From Methanolobus vulcani (GTDB taxonomy: Archaea > Halobacteriota > Methanosarcinia > Methanosarcinales > Methanosarcinaceae), in the NCBI RefSeq assembly GCF_900100715.1, contig NZ_FNCA01000009.1:52236-116235 (forward strand): 64,000 nt of DNA, given 5' to 3'. A model generated the notes under the pieces. It ran no database searches, was not told the origin of the DNA, and saw only the letters and a program-made list of their open reading frames with translations. The translations under genes and the position numbers were made by a program. Shown here piece after piece: positions 29,900 through 38,401 of the stretch. Numbering within the stretch: the stretch's first letter is position 1; the number at the start of each line of letters is the position of its first letter.

Positions 29900-30184
29900 A
29901 TGGCGTATAAAAGTAAATATGCGATACTTACATTGTTTTTGCTATTGCTATCATCTTATTTTATTTGGCCTGAATTATCACCTTTGAATCAGGATATTAA
30001 CAAAAAGGAAACTAGTGGTCCTTTAGGAAAAAATGTAAGCTCTTTTATATGGGAAAACTATCAAAACGTGGATTGGGTAAGCTCAGCTGAATTACTGGAA
30101 TTACAAAATGTTTCTGATAATTATACGCATGGAAATATAACCTCAATTTGTTCGATAGAAAATACCAGCAATTTGACCGAATAA
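29900..30184 (+). CDS. Short exported protein related to the N-terminus of the transglutaminase-like protein
   Basis: The 94-residue protein starts with a hydrophobic signal or anchor (YAILTLFLLLLSSYFIW). It then has GPLGKNVSSFIWENYQNVDW, which is almost the same as residues 40-60 of the large protein at 30632 (PLGKNISSFVWENYENIDW). It has no catalytic part. It is either a truncated paralogue or a stand-alone copy of a binding or propeptide segment. A strong hairpin terminator follows at 30292. Confidence 0.6.
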   Translation: MAYKSKYAILTLFLLLLSSYFIWPELSPLNQDINKKETSGPLGKNVSSFIWENYQNVDWVSSAELLELQNVSDNYTHGNITSICSIENTSNLTE

Positions 30185-30291
30185 GAATTATCACTTTAGC
30201 AGTTGTCTAATCATGTCTTTTGGGTCAACTTCTTGACTTCATCCTCTTTTGTTCAAAGTAACTCCTTCTATAAAGTCAGTCATGACTCCAA

Positions 30292-30322
30292 AAAAGATTC
30301 TAGTTTTCTGGCAGAATCTTTT
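30292..30322 (+). terminator. Hairpin terminator after the 94-residue gene
   Basis: AAAAGATTCT (30292-30301) and AGAATCTTTT (30313-30322) are exact reverse complements with an 11-base loop and a T-rich end. Confidence 0.6.
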
Positions 30323-30437
30323 ATTAAATAATCAAAAAAAGGATTCTGAAGAGCTATTTTAGCTATTTTTTGTTTATACCATTTTCATCAATAATTTCTC
30401 TTTGGTTTATATTAATAGATAGACATTATTGCGTTTA

Positions 30438-30458
30438 AGTTGGATGATTAGGCCATAA
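30438..30458 (+). promoter_or_regulatory. Surface-regulon motif, copy 2
   Basis: The copy begins AGTTGGATGATTAGGCCATA, close to consensus, and is followed by TTTTAATTAAA as a TATA-like box. It lies about 173 bases before the transglutaminase-like gene. The rest of the 447-base gap (30185-30631) holds the upstream terminator, an AT-rich leader and an AGGAG ribosome binding site at its end, but no gene. Confidence 0.7.
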
Positions 30459-30631
30459 AATTTTAATTAAACCATCTCAATTTTTTAATTAGTGTGGAAA
30501 TATGAAGTAATCAAATATTTCCATTCCAGCTTAGACCATAGAATATACAGAGATATGGAAGTGTAGATTATGCTATTTTTCATGTTTATGCAACCTAGTC
30601 TCTGAAGCATGAAAAGAGGAGAAAAAATAAA

Positions 30632-32104
30632 ATGGATTTAAGAAAACTGTTTATAGTATTCATAGCAGTATCGATGTTAGTCTCTATTTCTGGTTTTGCA
30701 TCTGCAAACTCAGAATATGCGTCCAATACTATCGAAGAAAGCAGTCCTTTAGGAAAAAATATCAGTTCCTTTGTTTGGGAGAACTATGAGAACATAGACT
30801 GGACAAGCTCAGCCAAACTATTGGATTCAAGCAATATCTCTCATAACTCAACGAATAAAAATTCAATTAAAATATCGCAACTTGAAAAGTCTAATGGAGA
30901 TAATCATGCACTAGTTAAAGAGAAGTACATTGACAAAATATTGGAAATGGACGAGTTTAAGAATTACTCAAAAAATGAGTTGGAAAAAATAATTGTACCT
31001 TACTCTGACATCTCTTCAAACATGATTGAAACTATGTATTTAGAAAAATATCCAATGACTTTGGATATCGAATCATTCGACGAAGGAAATGTAATGAAAA
31101 TGTCTTCAACAATAAGTTATGATTTGAATCAAAGTTCATCTGACAAAGGAACAATTAGTACAACTGCCACGGTTCCTAATGTAATAATAACAAATGTTAA
31201 CTGTGACTGGAGCTGGGTTCAAAATGAAATAGCTTTGCAGACAATTACCATTCACAACTATGGAACAACTACTGCAAAAGGTGCAATATCAATTGTCTCA
31301 CTTGATGAAAATCAAGGATACGTCCTGTTTTATGAAAATTTGGTATCAGGACAAGATGGTACTGTAACTATACCATTTTATGTTGATAAAAATACATTCC
31401 CCACAGTAGGAGAAAAGCCAATTTCAATTCGGGCATATGTTCAGAGTGGTGAGTATTTTTATTTGACCAGCGCACCTACAATTAGTGTTCCTATGGTTGA
31501 AATGTATAGCAATGAGCCCGGCGAACTAGAAGACCCTGATGATGGAGTAAGTTTAGAACTAGATGATCTAAATCATCATGATCAATATGAAATTGCAAGA
31601 AGAGCTGCAAGCGCCGGTGACGGTACTAGTACTCCATACCAAACAGCAAGTGCAGTATTAACTCAAGTACATAACGATATGAATTATAATGAAAGTATAC
31701 TTTCTCCTCTTTATACTGGAGCTGACATATGGATCATCGAAAATGGTTTTAATGGAATATGTGATGAATATGCAGTTCTATACGAATCATACCTCCGAGC
31801 ATTAGGAATTCCTACAAGGAGAATTGGTATATTTTTTACGGTTAATAATCTAAACACTGCACACCAATTTAATGAATTGTGGGATGGATCAACATGGATT
31901 CATGCAGATTCAAAAGGTAATCTTTTTTCGACACCAAGACGTTATACCGATGTTTTGGGATGGGATATAACACAGATATTTGTTGTACATGGTGCGAACG
32001 ATAGCCTAAGTCAAGATGATGGACCAGATAATGATGACATTCTCCATTCAATCAGTGATATGAGTTTCTCATTGCCAGATGGATTAGAGGATAGATATTG
32101 TTAG
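30632..32104 (+). CDS. Exported transglutaminase-like (papain-fold) protein
   Basis: A signal peptide (MDLRKLFIVFIAVSMLVSIS, ending near GFASA) leads to a spacer with the PLGKNISSFVWENY segment, a beta-sandwich region (about 190-300), and a transglutaminase-like core. The catalytic residues are visible: Cys in FNGICDEYAVLYESYL, His in TAHQFNELWDG, and Asp in WIHADSKGN. Such enzymes act as proteases or cross-linkers outside the cell. The protein is rich in N-x-S/T sites, fitting an exported archaeal protein. It lies in the motif-controlled surface island. AGGAG precedes the ATG. Confidence 0.85.
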   Translation: MDLRKLFIVFIAVSMLVSISGFASANSEYASNTIEESSPLGKNISSFVWENYENIDWTSSAKLLDSSNISHNSTNKNSIKISQLEKSNGDNHALVKEKYIDKILEMDEFKNYSKNELEKIIVPYSDISSNMIETMYLEKYPMTLDIESFDEGNVMKMSSTISYDLNQSSSDKGTISTTATVPNVIITNVNCDWSWVQNEIALQTITIHNYGTTTAKGAISIVSLDENQGYVLFYENLVSGQDGTVTIPFYVDKNTFPTVGEKPISIRAYVQSGEYFYLTSAPTISVPMVEMYSNEPGELEDPDDGVSLELDDLNHHDQYEIARRAASAGDGTSTPYQTASAVLTQVHNDMNYNESILSPLYTGADIWIIENGFNGICDEYAVLYESYLRALGIPTRRIGIFFTVNNLNTAHQFNELWDGSTWIHADSKGNLFSTPRRYTDVLGWDITQIFVVHGANDSLSQDDGPDNDDILHSISDMSFSLPDGLEDRYC

Positions 32105-32111
32105 AGAGCTT

Positions 32112-32129
32112 AAGGGAAAAATTTCCCTT
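32112..32129. terminator. Hairpin terminator after the transglutaminase-like gene
   Basis: AAGGGAAA and TTTCCCTT form a stem with a two-base loop, followed by TTATATTTTTA. It separates the gene from the convergent transposase remnant. Confidence 0.65.
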
Positions 32130-32531
32130 TTATATTTTTATATTCTTGAAATAATCAAATTGCCTCATCTTTTTATCCATTCTAAATCCTTTTTCTCTTA
32201 ACCTGTATTTCACAAAATGGTGAAGTGTTGCTCCAGTTAGCATTGAAATATCATCGTTCTTATTAACAATACGAAGAAGCAAAGCCTCTTCAACTGTTAG
32301 TGAAGCTATAGTTTTATTATAAGATAACTGCCTGACGCACATCACAATAAAGAGTTTTACCATAGAAGAAATGTTCATATTTGTAATGCCAATGCTGTTG
32401 GAATAATAAGCATGTTTCACGTGCTTTAGAATATCTTTTACGCAGAGAAAGTACAGGAATTGGCAAATTGAGGGGGCTTTCTCTGTTAGGATAACTTTCA
32501 ATTGAATCCTCAAAATGATTCCTCCATACAT
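32130..32531 (-). pseudogene. N-terminal remnant of a transposase
   Basis: The 133-residue frame contains ILKHVKHAYYSN, MVKLFIVMCVRQLSYNKTIASLTVEEALLL and ATLHHFVKYRL. This is the N-terminal helix-turn-helix part of DDE transposases common in Methanosarcina (recalled, not searched). The catalytic domain is absent, since the frame ends after FRMDKKMRQFDYFKN. It is probably a decayed insertion sequence and may have helped assemble the island. No terminal repeats could be recognised. Confidence 0.5.
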
Positions 32532-32592
32532 CTTAGATTTTTTGTCTATGAGACGTGAAGATTATGCTATTTATAGCTACTCTCCTCCATAA

Positions 32593-32608
32593 AAAAGCAT
32601 AAGCTTTT
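32593..32608. terminator. Small hairpin in the 32.5-32.8 kb gap
   Basis: AAAAGC and GCTTTT pair around a four-base loop (ATAA). The rest of the 293-base gap (32532-32824) shows no gene. The hairpin may be part of the old insertion-sequence end or a terminator. Confidence 0.35.
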
Positions 32609-32824
32609 ATACTGAAGTCCTAATTAGACGCCCTTGAAAAGCCACAACTAGCTTTCAGGATTCAAATGAAAAATAGAATAAGAGCTATCACCCTGGCAAA
32701 AAACTATTCAATAACCTATGATGTTGAATTCTTTCTGTTTGAAAATACTATGCCTTTACATTGCATTTTTAGAGATGCCAAATAGACAAAATATAGCTTG
32801 CTTATGATTAATTTTCCAGTTATA

Positions 32825-33292
32825 TTAATAAACCAACTCGGGATATCTATCAGGTACGTAGTTTTCAATTCCTGGTTCATCAGGAGTGTAATGAGCACCA
32901 TCAACTTTAATATGATAATGATTACTAATAACAAATGTTGATATCAGTTGACTTTCATCGTAGAATTTTATTGAATGACTCCATCCTCTACGCCCTTCTA
33001 GGGAAGAATTTTCTGTATATGAAAATCTGGAAAGGTGTTTTATCAAATCACTTATTTCATCTTCATTAGTTATTTCAATTAAATTGCCGTTGTATCCATT
33101 TCGGATGGACAATTTGGTTATATCGGAATAACTACCATTTGTCATCTCCAGATTGCCATTAGCATTAATAAGTAGGGTCTTTGGCCTTTCTTCGATTATA
33201 TCTTTTCCAGATTCATACTGTATGAAACCGACTAGCCCAATTATAAAAATAGCTAAAATTAAAAAATATCTTATTTTTCTCATAAGTATCAT
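32825..33292 (-). CDS. Membrane-anchored exported protein, function unknown
   Basis: A hydrophobic N-terminus (IRYFLILAIFIIGLVGFIQ) acts as signal or anchor. The remaining 120 residues are a small alpha/beta domain: LLINANGNLEM, an ISDLIKHLSRF helix, and strands around HSIKFYDESQLIST and YHIKVDG. The style is like small regulatory ectodomains of the DUF5301 kind, but this is a guess. ATG at 33292 or 33283 could start it. No island motif is close upstream, so it may be read through from the C39-like gene, which lies 97 bases upstream. Confidence 0.6.
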   Translation of the reverse strand: MILMRKIRYFLILAIFIIGLVGFIQYESGKDIIEERPKTLLINANGNLEMTNGSYSDITKLSIRNGYNGNLIEITNEDEISDLIKHLSRFSYTENSSLEGRRGWSHSIKFYDESQLISTFVISNHYHIKVDGAHYTPDEPGIENYVPDRYPELVY

Positions 33293-33388
33293 CTAAAGTT
33301 AATCACTTTGTTCTAAATCCATTATATAATCATGATTTTAAATAAAATAATTAGAGAGATAGTTTTTACTATCTCTCTAAATTTTGAA

Positions 33389-34399
33389 TTATTCAATGTA
33401 TACCATTTCCTCAAAGCAACTGTCTATCAGAGTATAAACATCATTATTTCCCCATCCATCATTGAGTAAGACATAATAATGTGGAGTTACCCATGGAGTA
33501 GTTTGGACATAGTATCCATGTACTACTGCCCAGTGATCATCATATGTAGGATGATTGTTTAAACCAACAATCGAAGGCTTGTCAGAGTTAACAAGAGATA
33601 TTACCTTGTTTTTATCAACATAGTTTTTGCTATCTGCGTCGTAACTGCTAGTGAGACCATGATCAAATAAAATATCAAAGAGACCTTGTTCCATTTGCGG
33701 CAAAATTGCACCTGTTGGAATGTAGCTGGGAGTTAAATAAGGAAACAAAGCACTTTGGGATTCGTATTGTGACGGAATGAAAGCACTATTGTGGTATCCA
33801 TCGAGATAGTCCAGAGTTATAGCAGCTGCTGTGGGGCCACAATCATAAGTACTTGTAGCTACCCATGTTTTTAATGAATGATCCAATTCTCCACCATAAT
33901 TCTGTATGCTTATTGTACTTTCTGAGGCTTTTAGATCTGACAGTTTTTTATTTTTATCGATGCTTTTAGCAGCATAAATATATTCTGGAGTGGTTGTTTC
34001 CTTTGTGTTTTTTTCTATTCCTATCTGGGATATTTCTCCTTGGTTTTCTTCCATGTAGGCAAGAGGACCATTATAGACATATGTCTTGGTTTTGTCACTA
34101 AATGGTGAATCTTTCTCGAATGAAAATTCAGGAATTGAAAGGTCATTTGTATTAATAATTATGTAGCCACCCTTTTTTATGGAAAATGCTACTGCTTCCA
34201 AATCGCCGTTTAGGTTATTTAATGGAATTGGTTTAACTAATTTTCCTGGCTGGCCCATATTCTTCAGGAAAAGTTCACCATATTCTTTTTCCAGACTGAA
34301 GTCATTTTTCTGGCCCATAGCAGCCGGTACAAACGCCATGGTTACTACAAACATTGCAATCAGAGTCAACGTTGTAATTTTTATTTCTTTGGTTTTCAT
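33389..34399 (-). CDS. Exported papain-like (C39/C10-type) cysteine peptidase
   Basis: A signal peptide (MKTKEIKITTLTLIAMFVV, ending near PAAMG) is followed by a propeptide-like domain of about 150 residues. The catalytic domain then has Cys in TSTYDCGPTAAAITLDYLDG, His in HWAVVHGYY, and the Asn/Asp region LLNDGWGN. This order and the NDGWG box fit C39/C10-type secreted peptidases. The pro-domain suggests that it is made as an inactive zymogen. The gene is driven from the divergent region with motif copies 3 and 4, opposite the subtilase. Confidence 0.82.
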   Translation of the reverse strand: MKTKEIKITTLTLIAMFVVTMAFVPAAMGQKNDFSLEKEYGELFLKNMGQPGKLVKPIPLNNLNGDLEAVAFSIKKGGYIIINTNDLSIPEFSFEKDSPFSDKTKTYVYNGPLAYMEENQGEISQIGIEKNTKETTTPEYIYAAKSIDKNKKLSDLKASESTISIQNYGGELDHSLKTWVATSTYDCGPTAAAITLDYLDGYHNSAFIPSQYESQSALFPYLTPSYIPTGAILPQMEQGLFDILFDHGLTSSYDADSKNYVDKNKVISLVNSDKPSIVGLNNHPTYDDHWAVVHGYYVQTTPWVTPHYYVLLNDGWGNNDVYTLIDSCFEEMVYIE

Positions 34400-34574
34400 T
34401 TATCGTCCTCTATTATGTAATTTTCTCTGAAAGCAAAGCTATCCTTATATAGTGTAAACTACAAATTCAACTCTGCCTCAGGCATGGAGTTCAACCACTG
34501 TTGCTAAGTCAAACTGAACTCCATAACATCTTTATGATGCTCTAAAAGAAATTATTGTCTTTTGCATAAATATT

Positions 34575-34595
34575 TCATGGCCATATCATCAAACT
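34575..34595 (-). promoter_or_regulatory. Surface-regulon motif, copy 3
   Basis: Read on the minus strand the site begins AGTTTGATGATATGGCCATG, followed by the TATA-like AATATTTATG. It faces the C39-like peptidase gene, 175 bases away, and pairs divergently with copy 4, 32 bases to the right. Confidence 0.7.
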
Positions 34596-34627
34596 GAAAC
34601 GTTACACAATGAAAACTATTACTTTTA

Positions 34628-34648
34628 AGTTGGATGATAAGGCCATAA
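34628..34648 (+). promoter_or_regulatory. Surface-regulon motif, copy 4
   Basis: The site begins AGTTGGATGATAAGGCCATA and is followed by TTAATATAA (about 34653-34661). The subtilase start lies 82 bases downstream. It is one of the best matches to the consensus and shares flanking bases (TTTAAG before, AAATTYTTAAT after) with copy 2. Confidence 0.78.
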
Positions 34649-34730
34649 ATTCTTAATATAACTCATATAAAGATTTTTTATGTTCAATCAGGTAGGTGAA
34701 TATTGTAGAAATCCTACCACAGGAGAAAAC

Positions 34731-35828
34731 ATGAATATCAAAACAATATTTCTAATCGCAATGGTATTGTTGTCATTACCATTAGCAGTAGATGCTAAAC
34801 CAGTGATTGTAGGATACACTGGGAATATAGACACTGCTATTCTTGAAAAATACAATATTTCAAATTACACTATTCATCAACAAATAAATGCTTTTTCAGC
34901 AAATATGTCGGAATCCAGTATAGAAGATTTGTTCAGTGAAAAGAAAATTCGCTATATAGAAGATGATGTCTCTATCAGTATTGAAAAGAAAGAAACTCAA
35001 TCCTCACAGATCATTGATTGGGGTGTTTCTGAGGTCAACGCTCCAGATGCCTGGAACAATTGTACAGGAACAGGAATCAAGATTGCAGTAGTAGATACTG
35101 GAATAAGCAAGAAACATCCTGATCTGAATGTAGCAGGTGGAGTAAGTTTAGTAGGAGACAAAAGCAGTAAGAAATGGGATGATGACAATGGGCATGGTAC
35201 ACATGTTGCCGGTATAATAGGTGCCTGCAATAATTCTATTGGTGTCGTTGGTGTGGCATATGATTCTGAACTATATGCTGTAAAAGTCTTGGATGAAAGC
35301 GGCAATGGACAGATATCTGATGTGATAGAAGGCATAGAATGGGCTGTTGATAACAATATGGACATCATTTCTATGAGTATTGGAACTACTCAATATTCAC
35401 AGGCACTTGAAGAAGCTTGTGATTATGCATATAGTTCTGATGTTCTTTTAGTTGCTGCAGCTGGTAACAGCGGAGATGGTGATACTACTTCAAACAATGT
35501 TGAGTATCCTGCAAAGTTTGATTCCGTAATAGCGGTTTCAGCCATAGACAGTACTGGAACTGCACCAATGTGGAGTTCTGACGGAGATGAAGTAGAGCTA
35601 GCTGCACCGGGAGTAAGTATCTATTCAACATTCCTCAATGATGCCTATGCTACAGAATCAGGGACATCAATGGCAACACCGTTTGTAAGTGGAATTGCTG
35701 CATTGATTAAAAGTGAGAATCCATCCTTGAGTTCAAAGGAAATAAGAGCATTGCTTTGCTCTAACGCGATTGACCTCGGGAGTTCAGGAAAGGACCCTGT
35801 TTACGGGTTTGGACTGGTAACTATTTAG
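34731..35828 (+). CDS. Exported subtilisin-family serine protease
   Basis: A signal peptide (MNIKTIFLIAMVLLSLPLA, ending VDA) leads to an inhibitor-type pro-domain (about residues 20-90, FSANMSESSIEDL...YIEDD). The S8 catalytic domain follows: Asp in IAVVDTGISKKHPDL, His in GHGTHVAGII, the oxyanion Asn in AAAGNSGDG and Ser in GTSMATPFVSG. All residues are intact. ATG 34731 is preferred over the earlier frame opening (34680) because AGGAGA precedes it and it begins the signal peptide. Its last eight bases overlap the convergent regulator gene. Confidence 0.93.
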   Translation: MNIKTIFLIAMVLLSLPLAVDAKPVIVGYTGNIDTAILEKYNISNYTIHQQINAFSANMSESSIEDLFSEKKIRYIEDDVSISIEKKETQSSQIIDWGVSEVNAPDAWNNCTGTGIKIAVVDTGISKKHPDLNVAGGVSLVGDKSSKKWDDDNGHGTHVAGIIGACNNSIGVVGVAYDSELYAVKVLDESGNGQISDVIEGIEWAVDNNMDIISMSIGTTQYSQALEEACDYAYSSDVLLVAAAGNSGDGDTTSNNVEYPAKFDSVIAVSAIDSTGTAPMWSSDGDEVELAAPGVSIYSTFLNDAYATESGTSMATPFVSGIAALIKSENPSLSSKEIRALLCSNAIDLGSSGKDPVYGFGLVTI

Positions 35829-36612
35829 ATTTGATCTCGTAGCTTTGAAGAGAGGAGAAAATCTGATTCTCCTCCATTTTTATCATATTACTGCTGTTGT
35901 CATCCGATAACAAAACAGACTGTGGGTAGTATCTTTTAAATCTCCCATCTTTCTCGAAGTTGATAAATTTGTCTTCATGGAGCTCTTTGATGTGCCAGTG
36001 TACAGTGCTTTTATCAATATTGAGATCAGAAGATAGCTCCTGCCCGGTAATACCTGGCTTTTTTGTTATAATATCAATCATCTTTTTGCGTGTCTCATTT
36101 CTCTTATGCATATCAAGAAGCTTTTGATCTTCAGTTTTTGGGTAGGTAGCATGGAAGATACATTTTATCCTGCCTCTTTTGATAGTATGTATACGTTTAG
36201 CAGATTCCAGTCTTGCAATATAATATCTCAGAGTGCTTCTCTTTAAGCTCAAATCTTCAGCAATTTCGGATTCCAGACAACCTGGATTCTCAATTATATA
36301 AGAGACGATTTCCTCCAATCTAGGGTTAGTACCTTTTGTGAATATTTTTCCAAGGAAAAGAGGAAGGTATTTTAAAAATACAAAAGTAGATAGGGTTGCT
36401 CCGCCTATTACGGACAATTGTATCCATAGTGGCAAATCCCAAAAAGTGATGGCTTTATCCGGACCACTATCATCAAGTACTTTACCATCCCCAACTGGCC
36501 CAATGGCTGGGGTGACAAGATATCTATCATTTTCTTTAGCAGAAGCTAATGTTATTGATCCTAAAAGGATGAGCAGGACAAATCCTGCCCTTAAGATCAA
36601 TTTGTATTTCAT
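35821..36612 (-). CDS. Membrane-anchored tandem winged-helix regulator A
   Basis: The N-terminus is a signal or anchor (ILRAGFVLLILLGSITLASA). A short outer segment follows (about residues 25-55, with NDRYLVTP and DDSGPDKAITFW), then a second membrane span (LWIQLSVIGGATLSTFVFL). The cytoplasmic part has two winged helices: LEEIVSYIIENPGCLESEIA and IIDIITKK-like MIDIITKKPGITGQELSSDL, the second with the recognition helix STVHWHIKELHE. It is a one-component membrane regulator. Its ATG overlaps the stop of the pre-peptidase-like gene (ATGA), so they form one unit under motif copy 5. The paralogue is at 45382. Confidence 0.85.
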   Translation of the reverse strand: MKYKLILRAGFVLLILLGSITLASAKENDRYLVTPAIGPVGDGKVLDDSGPDKAITFWDLPLWIQLSVIGGATLSTFVFLKYLPLFLGKIFTKGTNPRLEEIVSYIIENPGCLESEIAEDLSLKRSTLRYYIARLESAKRIHTIKRGRIKCIFHATYPKTEDQKLLDMHKRNETRKKMIDIITKKPGITGQELSSDLNIDKSTVHWHIKELHEDKFINFEKDGRFKRYYPQSVLLSDDNSSNMIKMEENQIFSSLQSYEIKSK

Positions 36613-37063
36613 GTTCCAATTGTATATGTTTCAGTACCTGATACACTATATCCGTATACACGATAATCCCATGTACCTGTTTCAACACCATGGGAATCCT
36701 CAATACGCAGATCAATCCTACCATTGGTTGAACCATCAAAACTGTCGTAATATGGTCCTAGTGTAATTTCATCTGGTGTGTATATTGTCAAACTAAGAGA
36801 ATCTGAGGAGTCTCCCCAAACAAGGTGTGTATCAAGTGTTGTAGTGTAAGAACCAACATATTTTGAATACCAATCGGTATCACCTTGTGTGATGGTCCCT
36901 GAAAAAAGTCTCATGACAATATCACCAGATGATTGATCATCATCAGAGAGTTTTATAGGGGTAACTTTGTATCTATCCTTATCTTTCGCATTATTCTCGC
37001 CTGCCATCGCACAACCTACAAACAGCATCATTATTATCAATATCAATCCTATTTTTTAATCAT
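36609..37063 (-). CDS. Exported pre-peptidase (PPC)-like beta protein, apparent frameshift in the signal peptide
   Basis: The mature part is a beta-sandwich like bacterial pre-peptidase C-terminal domains: FSGTITQGDTDWYSKYV, LDTHLVWGDSSDSLSL, and YTPDEITLG. Before it stands KDRYKVTP, also found in both membrane regulators. The main frame begins only at TTG 37046 inside the hydrophobic stretch. An ATG at 37063 with GGTGA five bases before it is one base out of frame: an extra A in the run at 37052-37057 would give MIKKIGLILIIMMLFVG, a good signal peptide. The end overlaps the regulator start by four bases. Confidence 0.75.
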
Positions 37064-37119
37064 TTATCTCACCTTTTTTATGTTTGCAGGAAAAAATAGT
37101 GAAGTAATATATATAGTAA

Positions 37120-37140
37120 TTATGGCCTTATTATCCAACT
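37120..37140 (-). promoter_or_regulatory. Surface-regulon motif, copy 5
   Basis: Read on the minus strand it begins AGTTGGATAATAAGGCCATA, followed by TACTATATATATTAC. The corrected start of the pre-peptidase-like gene is 56 bases downstream, and regulator A follows in the same unit. This implies that regulator A is under the same control as its targets. Confidence 0.78.
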
Positions 37141-37174
37141 AAAACATAACTAAATATTTTAATATATGATTATT

Positions 37175-37195
37175 AATTGGATAATAGGGCCATAG
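37175..37195 (+). promoter_or_regulatory. Surface-regulon motif, copy 6 (no clear gene)
   Basis: It begins AATTGGATAATAGGGCCATA and is followed by TCTTAATATAAATGACG, the same flank as copies 2 and 4. It is 34 bases from copy 5 and points the other way. Only a 24-codon frame (37209) follows. The 429-base gap to 37492 otherwise holds a 47-codon minus-strand frame. The gene it once served may be lost, or a non-coding RNA may be made. Confidence 0.6.
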
Positions 37196-37248
37196 AGTCT
37201 TAATATAAATGACGTTATTTGATCTTGAAAAGATCTTTCAGGATAATT

Positions 37249-37392
37249 CTATCTCACGAGTTTGCAAAGCAGGAGCTTCTTAAAAGTGGCTCTTTTATAT
37301 TCTGGAAGTATCTTTTCACCTGAACTATGTTTTAAAAATTTGTTCAGGAACAATTTCCAACTAATCTCTTCTGATTCATCAAAAACATGCAT
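37249..37392 (-). CDS. Short open frame of 47 codons, doubtful
   Basis: The frame reads like coding sequence (MHVFDESEEISWKLFLNKFL, then a basic tail ending LLLCKLVR). No ribosome binding site is seen, and the stop codon TAA lies two codons before the ATG. It may be the remnant of a transposase or of the gene once served by motif copy 6. I cannot assign a function. Confidence 0.28.
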   Translation of the reverse strand: MHVFDESEEISWKLFLNKFLKHSSGEKILPEYKRATFKKLLLCKLVR

Positions 37393-37492
37393 TTTTTCTT
37401 AAACTCAAGGAAGGACGACTAAATTCAAATAAATAAGATAATTATAGTTCCTTAAAGCGAAATATAATTTAAAATTCAAAATTCTGATGGTC

Positions 37493-38320
37493 TCAGAAAC
37501 CAATCCAGGAATCTCCTGCAACCCAGATTTCAATATTTAGTAATCTATCAAAACTTACCTGCGTTTCGCGAGTTGATTTAGAAGTAATTCCAAATCCTTT
37601 ACTTTTCCAGGTAGCAGAGTTTGATAAAACAGCAACTACTTTTTGATTTTGAATGTGGGTTCTGGAGGATTGTGTTGACAAAATAGGACTATTCTCCAAT
37701 GCATTGGTTTTTCCTGATGCAATGACATTGTCATCAATGTCAATCAAGTATATGCCACTTAGATGAACATATTTACTTTGATGGCTCAAATGGAGAAAAC
37801 TGTCTTCCCAATTTTCATGTATTATTTTAATGGCATTGACACTGTAAGAGCCATTTGATTCTGTTAAATGTAATTCCAGTTCACACAATTGAATTGTGGT
37901 TTTTTCATTGAGAGCACCACTTTTATTAGTGAATTCCTTTGTTTGGATTACTTTTAATTCCTGATTTCTTGTTGCAATAATATTCTTTTCATTATCAGAA
38001 ATAATTTCAATTATATTTCCATCTGATTCTACCAGGATTATATTATTTTCTTTATCTTCAATCAATCCTATGATATTTTGTTCTTTTTTGCCAAGGTCAA
38101 CTGAAGTAAGAACATCATCAATATAGTCCTTTGAAGAATTATAATCAACTAATGCTGCCGGAACTTGTTTGAATGGATCATTTGATATTTCAGAGAATTT
38201 AATCTCATTATTTGATTCATCGTATGATTGTGATTGGTAGACAGTAAGTAAGCCAAAAACCAAGCTAATTATGAAGACTATACTTGCTACCTGGATGATT
38301 ATTTTTTTATTATTGTGCAT
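37493..38320 (-). CDS. Single-span exported protein, function unknown
   Basis: A hydrophobic N-terminus (IIIQVASIVFIISLVFGLL) is followed by about 240 residues. These hold a beta-propeller-like or strand-rich stretch with repeated short strands (IIGLIEDKENNIILVESDGN, IIEIISDNEKNIIATRN) and a later domain with VHLSGIYLIDIDDNVIASG, the style of Cache-like ligand-binding domains. The C-terminus ends WVAGDSWIGF. A TTG at 38329 would add three residues. ATG 38320 is preferred because GGAAACC precedes it. It lies 81 bases after the amber-interrupted gene and is probably in the same unit under motif copy 7. Confidence 0.6.
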   Translation of the reverse strand: MHNNKKIIIQVASIVFIISLVFGLLTVYQSQSYDESNNEIKFSEISNDPFKQVPAALVDYNSSKDYIDDVLTSVDLGKKEQNIIGLIEDKENNIILVESDGNIIEIISDNEKNIIATRNQELKVIQTKEFTNKSGALNEKTTIQLCELELHLTESNGSYSVNAIKIIHENWEDSFLHLSHQSKYVHLSGIYLIDIDDNVIASGKTNALENSPILSTQSSRTHIQNQKVVAVLSNSATWKSKGFGITSKSTRETQVSFDRLLNIEIWVAGDSWIGF

Positions 38321-38401
38321 GGTTTCCAAAATTTATTTAGCTAAAATAAAAAGATTTGAGTTATTAATAGCTTTTGGGTCTTTTGAAGAACTCAGGAATA
38401 G

